From positions 1 through 64,000 of the forward strand of contig CAVROA010000023.1 of NCBI GenBank assembly GCA_963722715.1: 64,000 nt of DNA, read 5' to 3'. Positions 42,598 through 51,436 of this stretch are shown piece by piece (the stretch's first letter is position 1; the number at the start of each line of letters is the position of its first letter). This stretch comes from DASQGA01 sp963722715 (GTDB taxonomy: Bacteria > Actinomycetota > Thermoleophilia > Gaiellales > Gaiellaceae). Made by a program: the position numbers and the translations under genes. The notes beneath the pieces are model-generated. The model worked only from the letters and a program-made list of their open reading frames with translations, searched no databases and had not been told where the DNA came from.

Positions 42598-43509
42598 GTG
42601 TCCTCCTGGGTCAGTGTGGGAGTGCTCATCGTCGGGCTCGTGCTCATCGTCGCGGGCGCAGAGCTCTTCTTCGACGCCCTTCTGGTCGCCGCCGGCCGGC
42701 TCGGTGTTTCTGCATTTCTCCTCACCGTGGTCGTGTCGGGTTTCGAGCTCGAGAACCTCGCGGCCGGGATCGCCGCGAACGCGCAAGGGTTCCCGGACGC
42801 CGCCGCCGGCACGTTCCTCGGCGGAACGACGTTCCTCGCGCTCGGGGTTGCAGGGCTCGGAGCCATCCTGTATCCGCTCCGACCCCGCCCGCCCGGACGG
42901 GCGCTCGTTTGGACAGCTATCGCGGGGCTTCCGCTCCTCGTCCTCGGCGTGGATGGGCGCCTGACCCGGCTCGACGGCGCTGTCCTCCTCGCCTGGTTCG
43001 GGGTCGCCCTGACCGTCGTGGCGCGGGCCGGCATGGGTCTCGATGCCGAGCCATCGCCGCAGCGCGGAAGATTCCTCGTGCCGAAGCTCCTTGCAGGCCT
43101 GGGCCTGCTCGCGGCAGGCGGTGAGCTCCTTGGAGAGGGGATTCGCCGCGTCGTCAGCACCTTCGGCATCTCCGAGGCTCTCCTCGGGAACACCGCGGTC
43201 GCCGCAAGCGTCGAGGCGGAGGAGGTAGCGAGGGTGGCCACACCCGCAAGACGGGGACGGCCGGACATCGCGCTCGGCAACATCCTCGGCACGATTGTCC
43301 ACTTCGTCGGCTTGAACGCGGGCGTGATCGCCCTCGTGAAGCCGATCGAGCTGAGCGACGTCTCGGTGCGGCTACATCTTCCGGTGGCCGCAGCCAGTCC
43401 ACTGGTGCTCGCAACGATCCTGGCCTGGCGAGGCGGTCTAGGGAGAAGCGAAGGGGGATTCCTGCTCGTCCTCTACGTCGGCTACGTGGTGGCTGCGGTG
43501 CTCGCTTAG
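42598..43509 (+). CDS. CaCA-type cation exchanger
   Basis: 303 residues, about ten helices with two alpha repeats: VVVSGFELENLAAGIAANAQGF in the first half and NTAVAASVEAEEVARVATPA with LGNILGTIVHFVGLNAG in the second. In classical sodium/calcium exchangers the repeats read GxSxPE; here acids are at SGFELEN and SVEAEE, so ion specificity is uncertain. GTG at 42598; 20 nt before the aldo/keto reductase. Confidence 0.75.
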   Translation: MSSWVSVGVLIVGLVLIVAGAELFFDALLVAAGRLGVSAFLLTVVVSGFELENLAAGIAANAQGFPDAAAGTFLGGTTFLALGVAGLGAILYPLRPRPPGRALVWTAIAGLPLLVLGVDGRLTRLDGAVLLAWFGVALTVVARAGMGLDAEPSPQRGRFLVPKLLAGLGLLAAGGELLGEGIRRVVSTFGISEALLGNTAVAASVEAEEVARVATPARRGRPDIALGNILGTIVHFVGLNAGVIALVKPIELSDVSVRLHLPVAAASPLVLATILAWRGGLGRSEGGFLLVLYVGYVVAAVLA

Positions 43510-43529
43510 GGAATCGGCAAGATAGGAAC

Positions 43530-44477
43530 GTGGAGTACCGCCGCCTCGGGGATAGCGACCTCCAAGTCTCGGAGATCAGCCTCGGCTCGTGGCTCACCTA
43601 CGGCGGCGGCGTCGAGCGCGCACAGGCGGAGGCGTGCGTGGAAAAGGCGTTCGAAGTCGGCATCAACTTCATCGACACGGCGAACGTGTACGGGCGCGGC
43701 AAGGCCGAGACGCTCCTCGGAGAGGTGCTCTCGGGCCGCGAGCGCTCCTCGTACATCCTGGCCACGAAGCTGTACCACCCGATGTCGAAGACCGATTGCG
43801 GCCTCTCGCGGCAGCAGGTTCTGAAGCAGATCGACCTCTCACTCGAACGCCTACGCACGGACTACGTCGACGTCTACCAGTGCCACCGCTACGACGAGCA
43901 AACGCCACTCGAGGAAACGATGGAGGCTCTCAGCGAGATCGTCCGCGCAGGCAAAGCTCGCTACCTCGGGTTCAGTGAGTGGAGCGCGGCGCAGATTCAG
44001 GCGGCTCTCGATCTCCCTGGCGTCGAGAAGTTCGTCTCGAGCCAGCCCCAGTACTCGATGCTCTGGCGAAAGCCCGAGCGGGACATCTTCCCGCTCTGCG
44101 CGAAGAACGGGATCTCGCAGATCGTCTGGTCGCCGCTGGCCCAGGGCGTCCTGACCGGGAAGTACCGGCCTGGCGACCCGCCGCCCGCCGGCTCACGGGC
44201 GACGAGCGAGGAGATGGGCGGGTTCATGGATCGCTTCACCTCCAGGCCCGTGTTGGAGGCTGTCGACCGGCTTCGAGCCGTCGCCGAGGAGGCCGGCCTG
44301 ACGCTTCCCCAGCTCGCGCTGGCCTGGGTTCTCCGGGAGCCGAACGTGGCGTCGGCGATCGTGGGCGCGAGCAGGCCGGAGCAGGTGGAGGCGAATGCCT
44401 CGGCGTCAGGGATAACGCTCGGCGACGACACGCTTCGTGCAGTCGACGAGGCGCTCGGTGACGTCGTCCAGCACTAG
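43530..44477 (+). CDS. Aldo/keto reductase
   Basis: 315 residues, a TIM barrel of the Kv-beta/YghZ-like group. Catalytic Asp/Tyr in NFIDTANVYGRGKAETLLG, Lys in ILATKLY, His in VDVYQCHRYDEQTPL; NADPH contacts in WSPLAQGVLTGKYRPG and IVGASRPEQVEAN. Reduces aldehydes or ketones with NADPH. GTG at 43530. Confidence 0.92.
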   Translation: MEYRRLGDSDLQVSEISLGSWLTYGGGVERAQAEACVEKAFEVGINFIDTANVYGRGKAETLLGEVLSGRERSSYILATKLYHPMSKTDCGLSRQQVLKQIDLSLERLRTDYVDVYQCHRYDEQTPLEETMEALSEIVRAGKARYLGFSEWSAAQIQAALDLPGVEKFVSSQPQYSMLWRKPERDIFPLCAKNGISQIVWSPLAQGVLTGKYRPGDPPPAGSRATSEEMGGFMDRFTSRPVLEAVDRLRAVAEEAGLTLPQLALAWVLREPNVASAIVGASRPEQVEANASASGITLGDDTLRAVDEALGDVVQH

Positions 44478-44483
44478 CCCGGG

Positions 44484-44723
44484 CTACGGCACCCGCGAGG
44501 CTTCGTAGCCCACGGGTGGAGTGTCGTTGCCTTCCGGATCGCGGACGAACGCGCCGCCGTGGGTGCCCCGCACGAACCTGAAGCCGGTCTTACGCTCCTT
44601 CGGGCTCCGGCCCCACAGGCGCTCCTCGATCACCTCGTAGAGGTAGCTCCGAACGGCCGCAGCATCCGCTCCGAGCAGCTTCGCGAGCCGTTGCTCGAGA
44701 TCCACCGACTCCCTGGAGAGCAT
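44484..44723 (-). CDS. Small hypothetical protein, 79 residues
   Basis: MLSRESVDLEQRLAKLLGAD, then YLYEVIEERLWGRSPKERKT and an end rich in Gly/Asp (GGAFVRDPEGNDTPP). A helical N-terminal half and polar C-terminal half; no family recognised. Convergent with the aldo/keto reductase, 6 nt apart. Confidence 0.5.
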   Translation of the reverse strand: MLSRESVDLEQRLAKLLGADAAAVRSYLYEVIEERLWGRSPKERKTGFRFVRGTHGGAFVRDPEGNDTPPVGYEASRVP

Positions 44724-44814
44724 CTTCGAAGTAGAGCAACCACGTCGGTCGTTGCCCACCTGGACGGGCACGAACGCCGGTCGAAAGCGGTGCCCAAGCC
44801 CCCCAGTCTGAGAT
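44724..44814. other. Short intergenic stretch
   Basis: Between two minus-strand genes; nothing recognisable. Confidence 0.3.
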
Positions 44815-46080
44815 CTAGGACGAGGCCGCGAGCTCCTCGAGGCGGCGGTGGGCGAGCGCCACGGCCATAGAGCCCTCCCCCACGGCCCCGGCAACGCGCT
44901 TGGTCGAGCCGTTGCGGGCGTCGCCGGCAGCGAAGAGACCTGGGACACTCGTCTCGAGGGCGAGCGGGTCACGGTCGAGCGGCCATCCGGGGGGTCGGCT
45001 GCCGTTCACGAGGAGGTCCGGGCCGGTGAGAACGTAGCCCGAGTCGCTCAGGTCGACGTTCGTCTCGTTGGCCCAGCCGGTGTTCGGCACGCCGCCGATG
45101 CACAAGAACAGCGCTCGAGCCGCGAGGCGCTCGGTCTTCCCCTGCGCGTCGGCGACCGTGATGGCGACGAGGTTCCTCTCGTCCGCGTGGACCTCGACGA
45201 CCTGCGTTTGCAGACGGACGTCAATACGCGGATCCCGCTCGATCCGCTGCACGAGATAGGCCGACATGTTCTTTCCGAGACGCTCCCCGCGGACCACCAT
45301 CACGACGCGGGCGCCGTGATGAGCCAGGTGCAACACGGCCTGCCCGGCGGAGTTGCCGGCGCCCACGACCGCGACGTCGTCGCCGCTGCACCGTGGCGCC
45401 TCGCTTCGGCCCGCGCCGTAGTAGACGCCGCGGTCGAGCAGGTCGTCGATTCCAGGCACGTCGAGGCGTCGCCATTCCATCCCCGTCGCAGCCAGGGTCA
45501 CGGTCGCAGTGAGCTCCAGCCCGTCGGCCAGCTTGAGCAGCGTGGGCCGACCAGGATCGAGGCGACCGCCAACCACGCCCCGGAGGAAGACCAGCTCGGC
45601 CCCGAACTTCTCCGCCTGGCGTCCGGCCAGGCGCGCCAGCTCCGCGCCGCCGATTCCCTCGGGGAAGCCGAAGAAGTTTTCGATCATGGAGGTGTACGAA
45701 GCTTGGCCGCCCGGGACGTCGCGCTCGAGGACCACGGTCGTGAGCCCATCCGAGGCCGCGTAGACAGCTGCTGCGAGCCCCGCCGGCCCGGCCCCGACGA
45801 TCGCCAGGTCGTAGTGCGAGCGCGTCGGGTCGACCCGCTGCTGCCACTGCTTGGCCAGAGCCTCGAACGTCGCGCCGACGTAGACCTCGTCCCCGTCAAA
45901 GACGACCGGGAGGTCGGGATCGACCAATCCATGCTCCGCCAGCAGCGCCTGAGACTCCGGCGAGTCGGCCTCGAGCCATTCGAACGGCTGCGCTGCCCGG
46001 ATCAGATGGTCCCGCAACCGATAGTGGTCGGGGTCGAGAGCGAAGCCGATCACCCGAACGTTGGGCCGGACCGGGCTCAT
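44815..46080 (-). CDS. Thioredoxin-reductase-like flavoprotein with glutaredoxin-like N-terminus
   Basis: 421 residues. Residues about 1-85 (VRVIGFALDPDHYRLRDHLI, PDLPVVFDGDEVYVG) resemble a glutaredoxin-like fold without a Cys-x-x-Cys. The rest is a TrxR module: FAD site LAIVGAGPAGLAAAVYAASD, GGQASYTSMIENFFGFPEGIGG, NADPH site VAVVGAGNSAGQAVLHLA, and FAAGDARNGSTKRVAGAVGEG. The TrxR active-site Cys pair is absent between the domains. Such proteins may pass electrons to another partner. Divergent from the cyclase gene. Confidence 0.85.
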   Translation of the reverse strand: MSPVRPNVRVIGFALDPDHYRLRDHLIRAAQPFEWLEADSPESQALLAEHGLVDPDLPVVFDGDEVYVGATFEALAKQWQQRVDPTRSHYDLAIVGAGPAGLAAAVYAASDGLTTVVLERDVPGGQASYTSMIENFFGFPEGIGGAELARLAGRQAEKFGAELVFLRGVVGGRLDPGRPTLLKLADGLELTATVTLAATGMEWRRLDVPGIDDLLDRGVYYGAGRSEAPRCSGDDVAVVGAGNSAGQAVLHLAHHGARVVMVVRGERLGKNMSAYLVQRIERDPRIDVRLQTQVVEVHADERNLVAITVADAQGKTERLAARALFLCIGGVPNTGWANETNVDLSDSGYVLTGPDLLVNGSRPPGWPLDRDPLALETSVPGLFAAGDARNGSTKRVAGAVGEGSMAVALAHRRLEELAASS

Positions 46081-46270
46081 CGCACACGGGGGGTCAGCAC
46101 GACGTCACGTCCTGCATTGTCACAGCGCTCGCCCCTACCGGCTCCAGCGAGGAAGGGACCGCCGAGAGTCAGGCACGCCGGGGCGACGTTGAGCTGGTCG
46201 CCGAGGTGCGCGATTGCCATGAGGGCTGGCAATCCCCTCGTTGGCAGTAGCTGCACACAGCCGGGCGCCG
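46081..46270. other. Divergent intergenic region
   Basis: About 200 nt between the TrxR-like gene and the cyclase; no gene or clear repeat recognised. Confidence 0.3.
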
Positions 46271-46276
46271 TAGGCT
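46271..46276 (+). promoter_or_regulatory. Leaderless-type -10 box for the cyclase gene
   Basis: TAGGCT, exactly 7 nt before ATG 46284, with no Shine-Dalgarno between. Confidence 0.4.
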
Positions 46277-46283
46277 TCTGAGA

Positions 46284-48389
46284 ATGCCGGCGTGTCCCAG
46301 CTGCGGTCAGGACAACCCCGACATTGCGCGATTCTGCCTCGCGTGCGGCGCAGCCCTCGCTGAGTCCAAACGTGCGGGCGAGGAGCGCCGTGTCGTCTCT
46401 GTGATCTTCGTCGACCTCGTGGGCTTCACGACGGAAGCCGAGCGCCTCGACCCGGAAGACGTGCGCGCTCTCCTCGATCCTTACTACCAGCGGGTTCGGA
46501 CCGAAATCGAGCGTCACGGAGGCCTGGTCGAGAAGTTCATCGGCGATGCGGTGATGGGCGTGTTCGGCGCGCCCGTTTCGCACGGCGACGATCCGGAGCG
46601 GGCGGTTCGGGCTGCGCTTGCTGTCCGCGAATGGGCCGAGGGACAGGACGGGCTGGACGTACGCGTCGCGGTCAATACCGGCGAAGCGATCGTGACGCTC
46701 GATGCGCGCCCCAGCTTCGGAGAGGCGATGGTCGCCGGTGATGTCGTCAACACCGCCGCGCGGCTCCAGAGCGCGGCGCCAATCGGATCGGTGATCGTGG
46801 GCGAGGAGACCCACGCGGGCACGCGCACCGTGATCGACTACCGGCCGGCGGCGCCGGTCGTCGCCAAGGGCAAGTCACTGCCCGTTCCGGCCTGGCTCGC
46901 GGTCGGGGCGCTCGCCGACGCGGGCGAGCGCCCGCTCACGCGCGCTCCGATGGTCGGCCGTCAGCGCGAGCTGGAGGTCCTGTCCGGCATTTGGGAACGT
47001 GCATCGACCGAACGCCGCCCGCAGCTCGTCACCGTGTTCGGCCCCGCGGGGATCGGCAAGTCGCGGCTCGCGCTCGAGTTCGCGCAGCTGGTCGCATCGC
47101 GCGGTGGGCGCGTGATGCGGGGCCGCTCGACCCCGTACGGCGCGAGCAGCCCGTATAGCGCCTTCACGCATCACATCAAGCAGGTAGCGGGCGTGTTCGA
47201 CAGCGACCAGCTGCCCGACGCGCAGGCGAAGCTCCACCGAGCAGTCGAGGACCTCGTCGGGCCGGGCGAGAGCGAGCAGCACGCCGCGAACCTCGCGATG
47301 CTCATCGGGCTCGACGAGGGACGCGACGTCCCCGATCGCGAGACCCTCTTCTTCTCTGCGCGTGTGCTCGTCGAGACACTCGCCGCCCGCGAGCCGACGT
47401 TGCTCCTGTTCGAGGACATCCACTGGGCCGACGGCAGCCTGCTCGACTTGCTCGAGACACTGGCCGCGCGCACCCGCGACGTCCCCCTGATGCTCCTCGC
47501 ACTTGCGCGGCCGGAGTTGCTCTCGGAGCGTCCGGGTTGGGCCGGCGGTCTCCCCGCCTATTCCGCGCTGCTGCTCGACCCGCTGTCGAACGAGGCCGCG
47601 CGCGAGCTTGCGGAACGTCTACTTGCGCGCGCGGACGAGCAGGAGCGGCTCGCAACCGCAGTCACCGAGACCGCAGAGGGAAACCCGCTCTTCATCGAGG
47701 AGCTCGCCGCGACGCTCGCCGAGCGCGCGGGCGCAGAGCTGACGCAGCTTCCGACAAGCATTCGCGGGATCGTCGCTGCGCGCCTCGACGCGCTGCCGCC
47801 GACGGAGCGGGCGCTCCTCCTGGACGCCGCTGTCGTTGGAAGGGTCTTCTGGCGCGGCGCGCTGATGCGGATGGCGTCGCGGGACGACCTTTCAGCGTGC
47901 CTGGGCTCCCTCGAGGCGCGCGATTTCGTCCGCCGCGAGGCCGTCTCGCGAATCCAGGGCGACCAGCAATTCGCCTTCAAGCACGGCTTGCTCCGCGACG
48001 TCGCCTACCAAACGTTGCCACGTGCGGCACGGCGCGAGCGACACGGGATAGTGGCTCGCTTCCTCGAGGAGACGACCGGTGAGGTCGCGCAGTCCCAAGA
48101 GGCGCTTGCGCACCACTGGCGCGAGGCCGGCGATCACGACCGCGCGGTAGAGCACTTCCTCGCGGCCGGCGACCAGGCAGGACGCGGCTGGGCGAAAGAG
48201 CGAGCCGTCGCGCTCTACCGCGAGGCGCTCGAGCTCGTGCCCGAAAACGACGAGCGGCGCCGAGACATCGGGCGACGGCTAGCCGTCGCCCTGCAGGCGG
48301 TGTACCACGTCCCCGACGTGGAGCTCCTGCGGCAGGGAGTCGATCCGGCTAGGCCGGCTCCGGGGTCAGCGGGAAATCGTCCGGAGTAA
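46284..48389 (+). CDS. Class III adenylate/guanylate cyclase-AAA ATPase, C-terminally short
   Basis: 701 residues. Zinc ribbon CPSCGQDNPDIARFCLACGA (residues 3-22); class III cyclase domain (VVSVIFVDLVGFTTEAERLD, GLVEKFIGDAVMGVFG, VNTAARLQSAAP); AAA ATPase with Walker A GPAGIGKSRLALEF and FEDIHWADGSLLDLLETLA; then a helical winged region with a TPR-like start (REALELVPENDERRRD). Homologues usually continue several hundred residues as TPRs; here it stops within the convergent DUF4242 gene. May be truncated or shifted near its end. Synthesises cAMP or similar. Confidence 0.85.
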   Translation: MPACPSCGQDNPDIARFCLACGAALAESKRAGEERRVVSVIFVDLVGFTTEAERLDPEDVRALLDPYYQRVRTEIERHGGLVEKFIGDAVMGVFGAPVSHGDDPERAVRAALAVREWAEGQDGLDVRVAVNTGEAIVTLDARPSFGEAMVAGDVVNTAARLQSAAPIGSVIVGEETHAGTRTVIDYRPAAPVVAKGKSLPVPAWLAVGALADAGERPLTRAPMVGRQRELEVLSGIWERASTERRPQLVTVFGPAGIGKSRLALEFAQLVASRGGRVMRGRSTPYGASSPYSAFTHHIKQVAGVFDSDQLPDAQAKLHRAVEDLVGPGESEQHAANLAMLIGLDEGRDVPDRETLFFSARVLVETLAAREPTLLLFEDIHWADGSLLDLLETLAARTRDVPLMLLALARPELLSERPGWAGGLPAYSALLLDPLSNEAARELAERLLARADEQERLATAVTETAEGNPLFIEELAATLAERAGAELTQLPTSIRGIVAARLDALPPTERALLLDAAVVGRVFWRGALMRMASRDDLSACLGSLEARDFVRREAVSRIQGDQQFAFKHGLLRDVAYQTLPRAARRERHGIVARFLEETTGEVAQSQEALAHHWREAGDHDRAVEHFLAAGDQAGRGWAKERAVALYREALELVPENDERRRDIGRRLAVALQAVYHVPDVELLRQGVDPARPAPGSAGNRPE

Positions 48390-48645
48390 CGTCGCCCACG
48401 ATCTCGTAAATCACGTTCACGGAGTGGTCCCCCAGCCGCTCAGCGTGCTCGCGGACGACCTCCTCGCTGGGCGCGTCGTAGACGCAGAACGATTTCGGCG
48501 TCCCGTCGGTGCCGAGGACGACATGACTGTGCTCCCAGACGATCTGTGGGAAGTGATCTCTGGCGAGCCGCTTGGAGCGCGTCGCGACCGTCGGCACTTC
48601 AGACTCGTCGACCGTGTACGTGCGCTCGATTACATATCTAGGCAT
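48349..48645 (-). CDS. DUF4242 family protein
   Basis: 98 residues. MPRYVIERTYTVDESE, then HSHVVLGTDGTPKSFCVYDA and SEEVVREHAERLGD fit DUF4242 (nickel-responsive-sensor-like ferredoxin fold). Overlaps the end of the cyclase gene by 41 nt on the opposite strand. Confidence 0.75.
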   Translation of the reverse strand: MPRYVIERTYTVDESEVPTVATRSKRLARDHFPQIVWEHSHVVLGTDGTPKSFCVYDAPSEEVVREHAERLGDHSVNVIYEIVGDVTPDDFPLTPEPA

Positions 48646-48695
48646 ACCGTGATAATCGCCAAGGGGCCGCCCCGGGTCAAGTCTAGGACGTCAGC

Positions 48696-49637
48696 CTATG
48701 CCCGCTCACCATCGAGCAGTGGCACAACGCGCTCGCGGAACACCTTCAGCTGAGCACGCTCGTCGGCGAGCGGCCACAGGAAGACGCGTTGAGCACCCGC
48801 ACGCGCGTACGCCTGTAGCTTCTCCGCGCAGTCCTTCGCCGAGCCGATCGGCAGTATCGCGCTCAGCTGCTCCACGGGACGATTGAGCATCGGTGCCAGC
48901 ACGTCCGCGAGCACCGCGTCGGCGCGTGCCCGGTCCTCGGTGACGTAGCACCACATCGTTGCGATGCCGTTCGGGAACCGCGCAACATCGCGCCCGTGTG
49001 CCGCCACCTCCGCCTGGACGTCCACCCAGGCCTGCGCGAACAGTTCCGGGGTCGTGTTGTAGCCAGAGGCGAGCCAGCCGTCGGCGAGGCGCGCTACGCG
49101 TTTCAGCCCCGGCGCCGATCCCCAGCTCCCGATCCAGATCGGTGGACCGGGGCGCTGCGCCGGCGTCGGGGCAAGCGTGAAGCCGGCCGTGGAATAGAAG
49201 GCACCCTCAAACGCCACGTCGTCGGCTCGCCAGTACGCACGCAGCGTCTCCACTGCCTCGTCCAGCCGCTTCCAGCGCTCCTCGAATCGCACGCCAACCA
49301 GCTCGTAGTCTCGAGCAGACGAACCGGGGCCGAGTCCGACCACCAGCCGGCCGCCGGACAGCAGGTCGATCGCCGCGAGGATCTTCGCCGTTGCTGCCGG
49401 TCCACGGAGCACGGGCACGGCGACAGTCGTCGCGAGCGTCATCTGACCGCTGTGCGCGAGGACGGCGGCCAGCGCCGTCGGGCCATCGAGCCAGGGGCGC
49501 GAGAACACAAGATGGTCGTTCGCGCAGAGGTGCGTGTAACCGAGATCGCGTGCGCTTTCCGTGAACGCGAGCAGATCAGCGAGCGAGCGTTGCTCGCCTG
49601 CAATCGAGATCAGCGGAAGGTGTACACCGAACTCCAT
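48696..49637 (-). CDS. LLM-class flavin-dependent oxidoreductase
   Basis: 313 residues, a luciferase-like TIM barrel. MEFGVHLPLI at the start, ARDLGYTHLCANDHLVFSRP, TVAVPVLRGPAATAKILAAIDLLSGGRLVVGLGPGSS and PPIWIGSWGSAPGLKRVARLADGWL are typical. F420 or FMN dependent; actinobacterial members often use F420. AGGGAG precedes ATG 49637. Confidence 0.9.
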   Translation of the reverse strand: MEFGVHLPLISIAGEQRSLADLLAFTESARDLGYTHLCANDHLVFSRPWLDGPTALAAVLAHSGQMTLATTVAVPVLRGPAATAKILAAIDLLSGGRLVVGLGPGSSARDYELVGVRFEERWKRLDEAVETLRAYWRADDVAFEGAFYSTAGFTLAPTPAQRPGPPIWIGSWGSAPGLKRVARLADGWLASGYNTTPELFAQAWVDVQAEVAAHGRDVARFPNGIATMWCYVTEDRARADAVLADVLAPMLNRPVEQLSAILPIGSAKDCAEKLQAYARAGAQRVFLWPLADERAQLKVFRERVVPLLDGERA

Positions 49638-49706
49638 GTCACTCCCTTGTACGGGGTTACTCGAGGCTCCAGCCAGCCCCGGACCGGCGCGGGGCCAGAA
49701 GCGGTA

Positions 49707-49712
49707 TAGGCT
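49707..49712 (+). promoter_or_regulatory. Leaderless-type -10 box for the ACC deaminase gene
   Basis: TAGGCT (in TATAGGCT) lies 8 nt before the GTG at 49721; no Shine-Dalgarno. Confidence 0.4.
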
Positions 49713-49720
49713 CGCACACA

Positions 49721-50729
49721 GTGGGCATCGAGCGCTTCGATCGCGTCCCGCTCCTCTTCGGCCCGTCACCAGTCCATCGACTGGAGCGGCTGAGCGAGCA
49801 TCTCGGTGGCGCGGTCGACATCTGGGCGAAGCGGGAGGACTGCAACTCGGGCCTGGCATACGGCGGCAACAAGCTGCGCAAGCTCGAGTATCTCGCCGCA
49901 GACGCCCTCGCCCAGGGGTGCGACACGCTCGTCTCGATCGGCGGCGTACAGTCGAACCACACTCGTCAGGTCGCGGCCGTCGCGGCCCGACTTGGCCTTC
50001 GTTGCGTCCTCGTGCAGGAGCGCTGGGTGGAGTGGCCGGACGTCGTCTACGACAAGGTGGGCAACGTCCTCCTCTCGCGGATCATGGGTGCAGACGTGCG
50101 GCTCGACCCGTCGGGTTTCGACATCGGGATCCGAAGGAGCTGGGAGGACGCACTCGCGTCGGTCGAAGAGAGCGGCGGCAAGCCGTATGCGATTCCGGCA
50201 GGCGCCTCCGACCACCCGCTGGGTGGGCTCGGGTTCGCGCGCTGGGCCGGACGAGGTGGCCGCGCAGGAACGGGAGCTCAGCGTCTTTTTCGACACCGTC
50301 GTGGTCTGCTCCGTGACCGGATCGACCCAGGCGGGGATGGTGGCTGGATTCGCCGTACAGGAGACCGACCGTGCCGTGCTCGGGATCGACGGCTCCGCGA
50401 CCGTCGCACAGACGTGGGCTCAGATCGCACGCATTGCAAAGGCCACGGCCGAGGCCATCGAGCTCGGACGCGAGCTCGACGACTCGGAGATCGTCCTCCT
50501 CGATGAGTGGCACGCAGGCACGTACGGCATCCCGGACGAGAAGACGATCGACGCCATTCGTCTGTGCGCCCGCCTGGAAGGGGTGCTCACCGATCCCGTG
50601 TACGAAGGCAAGTCGATGGCTGCGCTCATTGACCTCGTTCGGTCGGGGCGGATCGTGCCGGGGTCGCGAGTGCTCTACGCGCATCTCGGCGGTCAGCCCG
50701 CGCTGAACGCCTACGCCGGAGTGTTCTGA
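49721..50729 (+). CDS. acdS: 1-aminocyclopropane-1-carboxylate deaminase, probable frameshift
   Basis: Intended about 335 residues of a PLP fold-type II enzyme that opens ACC to 2-oxobutyrate and ammonia. FDRVPLLFGPSPVHRLERLS, PLP lysine Lys51 in YGGNKLRKLEYLAADAL, SIGGVQSNHTRQVAAVAARL, IPAGASDHPLGGLGF; then in the next frame VVVCSVTGSTQAGMVAGFAV and TDPVYEGKSM with YAHLGGQPALNAY. The Glu and Leu in VYEG and HLGG distinguish ACC deaminase from D-cysteine desulfhydrase. One extra base lies in the CCGG at 50247-50250 (span 3n+1); correcting it reads GFARWADEVAAQEREL. Confidence 0.85.
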
Positions 50730-50795
50730 GTCGGATAGGTCGCAGTGCGCTTGGTTTGCGTGGAGCGCGGCCTACCAGGTGCGCGCAAGAAGCAG

Positions 50796-50819
50796 AAAAC
50801 CCCGCCTTATGCGGGGCTT
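50796..50819 (-). terminator. Rho-independent terminator after tRNA-Val
   Basis: CCCCGC (50800-50805) and GCGGGG (50811-50816) with loop CTTAT. On the minus strand the stem is followed by TTTT. Also faces the end of acdS. Confidence 0.75.
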
Positions 50820-50828
50820 TCGTGTCCA

Positions 50829-50901
50829 TGGGCGGTACTGGGCTCGAACCAGTGACCCCCAGCTTGTCGAGCTGGTGCTCTCCCAACTGAGCTAACCGCC
50901 C
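50829..50901 (-). tRNA. tRNA-Val (anticodon GAC)
   Basis: 73 nt with a fully paired cloverleaf: acceptor GGGCGGT/ACCGCCC, D stem GCTC/GAGC, anticodon stem CCAGC/GCTGG, T stem ACTGG/CCAGT with TTCGAAC loop, discriminator A, no encoded CCA. The anticodon loop reads TCGACAA, giving GAC at 34-36, but position 33 is C rather than the near-universal T. A 43-nt copy of its 5' part lies 0.5 kb away with the same C. Confidence 0.93.
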
Positions 50902-50966
50902 TTGGGATTTCCAGTCTAGCGAAGCCAAACGCTCTTCCTCAGGCCCGAGGATCACGCGCCAACCCC

Positions 50967-51287
50967 TCATTCCAAGCAGCGCACCACGAGAGCCAAGAGT
51001 GTGATGAGTCCTAGGAGGGCCGTCAGGGCGAGCGATCCGACGCCAGCGAACGCGAACGCCACCTTGCGACGACGGCTCCCTTTGAATGCCTCGGCGCAGA
51101 CGAATGGCGTCGCGACTGCGCCGAGTAAGGTCGCGACCGCGAAATATTTCCCCGCCCTGTCCGACGCGACGACGTACGCGTCGTGATTGTCGTCTCCGCA
51201 TTGCCCCTCCGGTGCATAAGAGATGCCCACGCCCGTGAACGCGAGCGCTAAAGCCCAAAGGGCTGCGGCGACCATCCACGCACGCAC
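50967..51287 (-). CDS. Small membrane protein, 106 residues
   Basis: Three hydrophobic segments (WMVAAALWALALAFTGVG, YFAVATLLGAVATPFVC, VGSLALTALLGLITLLALVV) separated by polar loops, one with APEGQCGDDNHDAY. GTG at 51287. No family recognised. It lies between the intact tRNA-Val and its half copy. Confidence 0.55.
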   Translation of the reverse strand: MRAWMVAAALWALALAFTGVGISYAPEGQCGDDNHDAYVVASDRAGKYFAVATLLGAVATPFVCAEAFKGSRRRKVAFAFAGVGSLALTALLGLITLLALVVRCLE

Positions 51288-51385
51288 GGGCTAAGTATCG
51301 GCGCGCGGGACACCGATGAGGGTTCGCTTGGTGCAGCCCCCGCATCACAACCCCGCTCGAATGCTGGGTCTAGGGAGCGGAGCGG

Positions 51386-51428
51386 CCAGCTTGTCGAGCT
51401 GGTGCTCTCCCAACTGAGCTAGCCGCCC
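51386..51428 (-). pseudogene. 5' half copy of tRNA-Val
   Basis: 43 nt equal to positions 1-43 of the intact tRNA (acceptor 5' strand, D arm, anticodon arm) with one mismatch, then the sequence diverges. A remnant of tandem duplication or of integration at the tRNA. Confidence 0.8.
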
Positions 51429-51436
51429 TGGCAGGG

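Noticed and set aside
49721..50729. D-cysteine desulfhydrase
   Set aside because: Residues at the two discriminating positions (Glu in VYEG, Leu in HLGG) are those of ACC deaminase.
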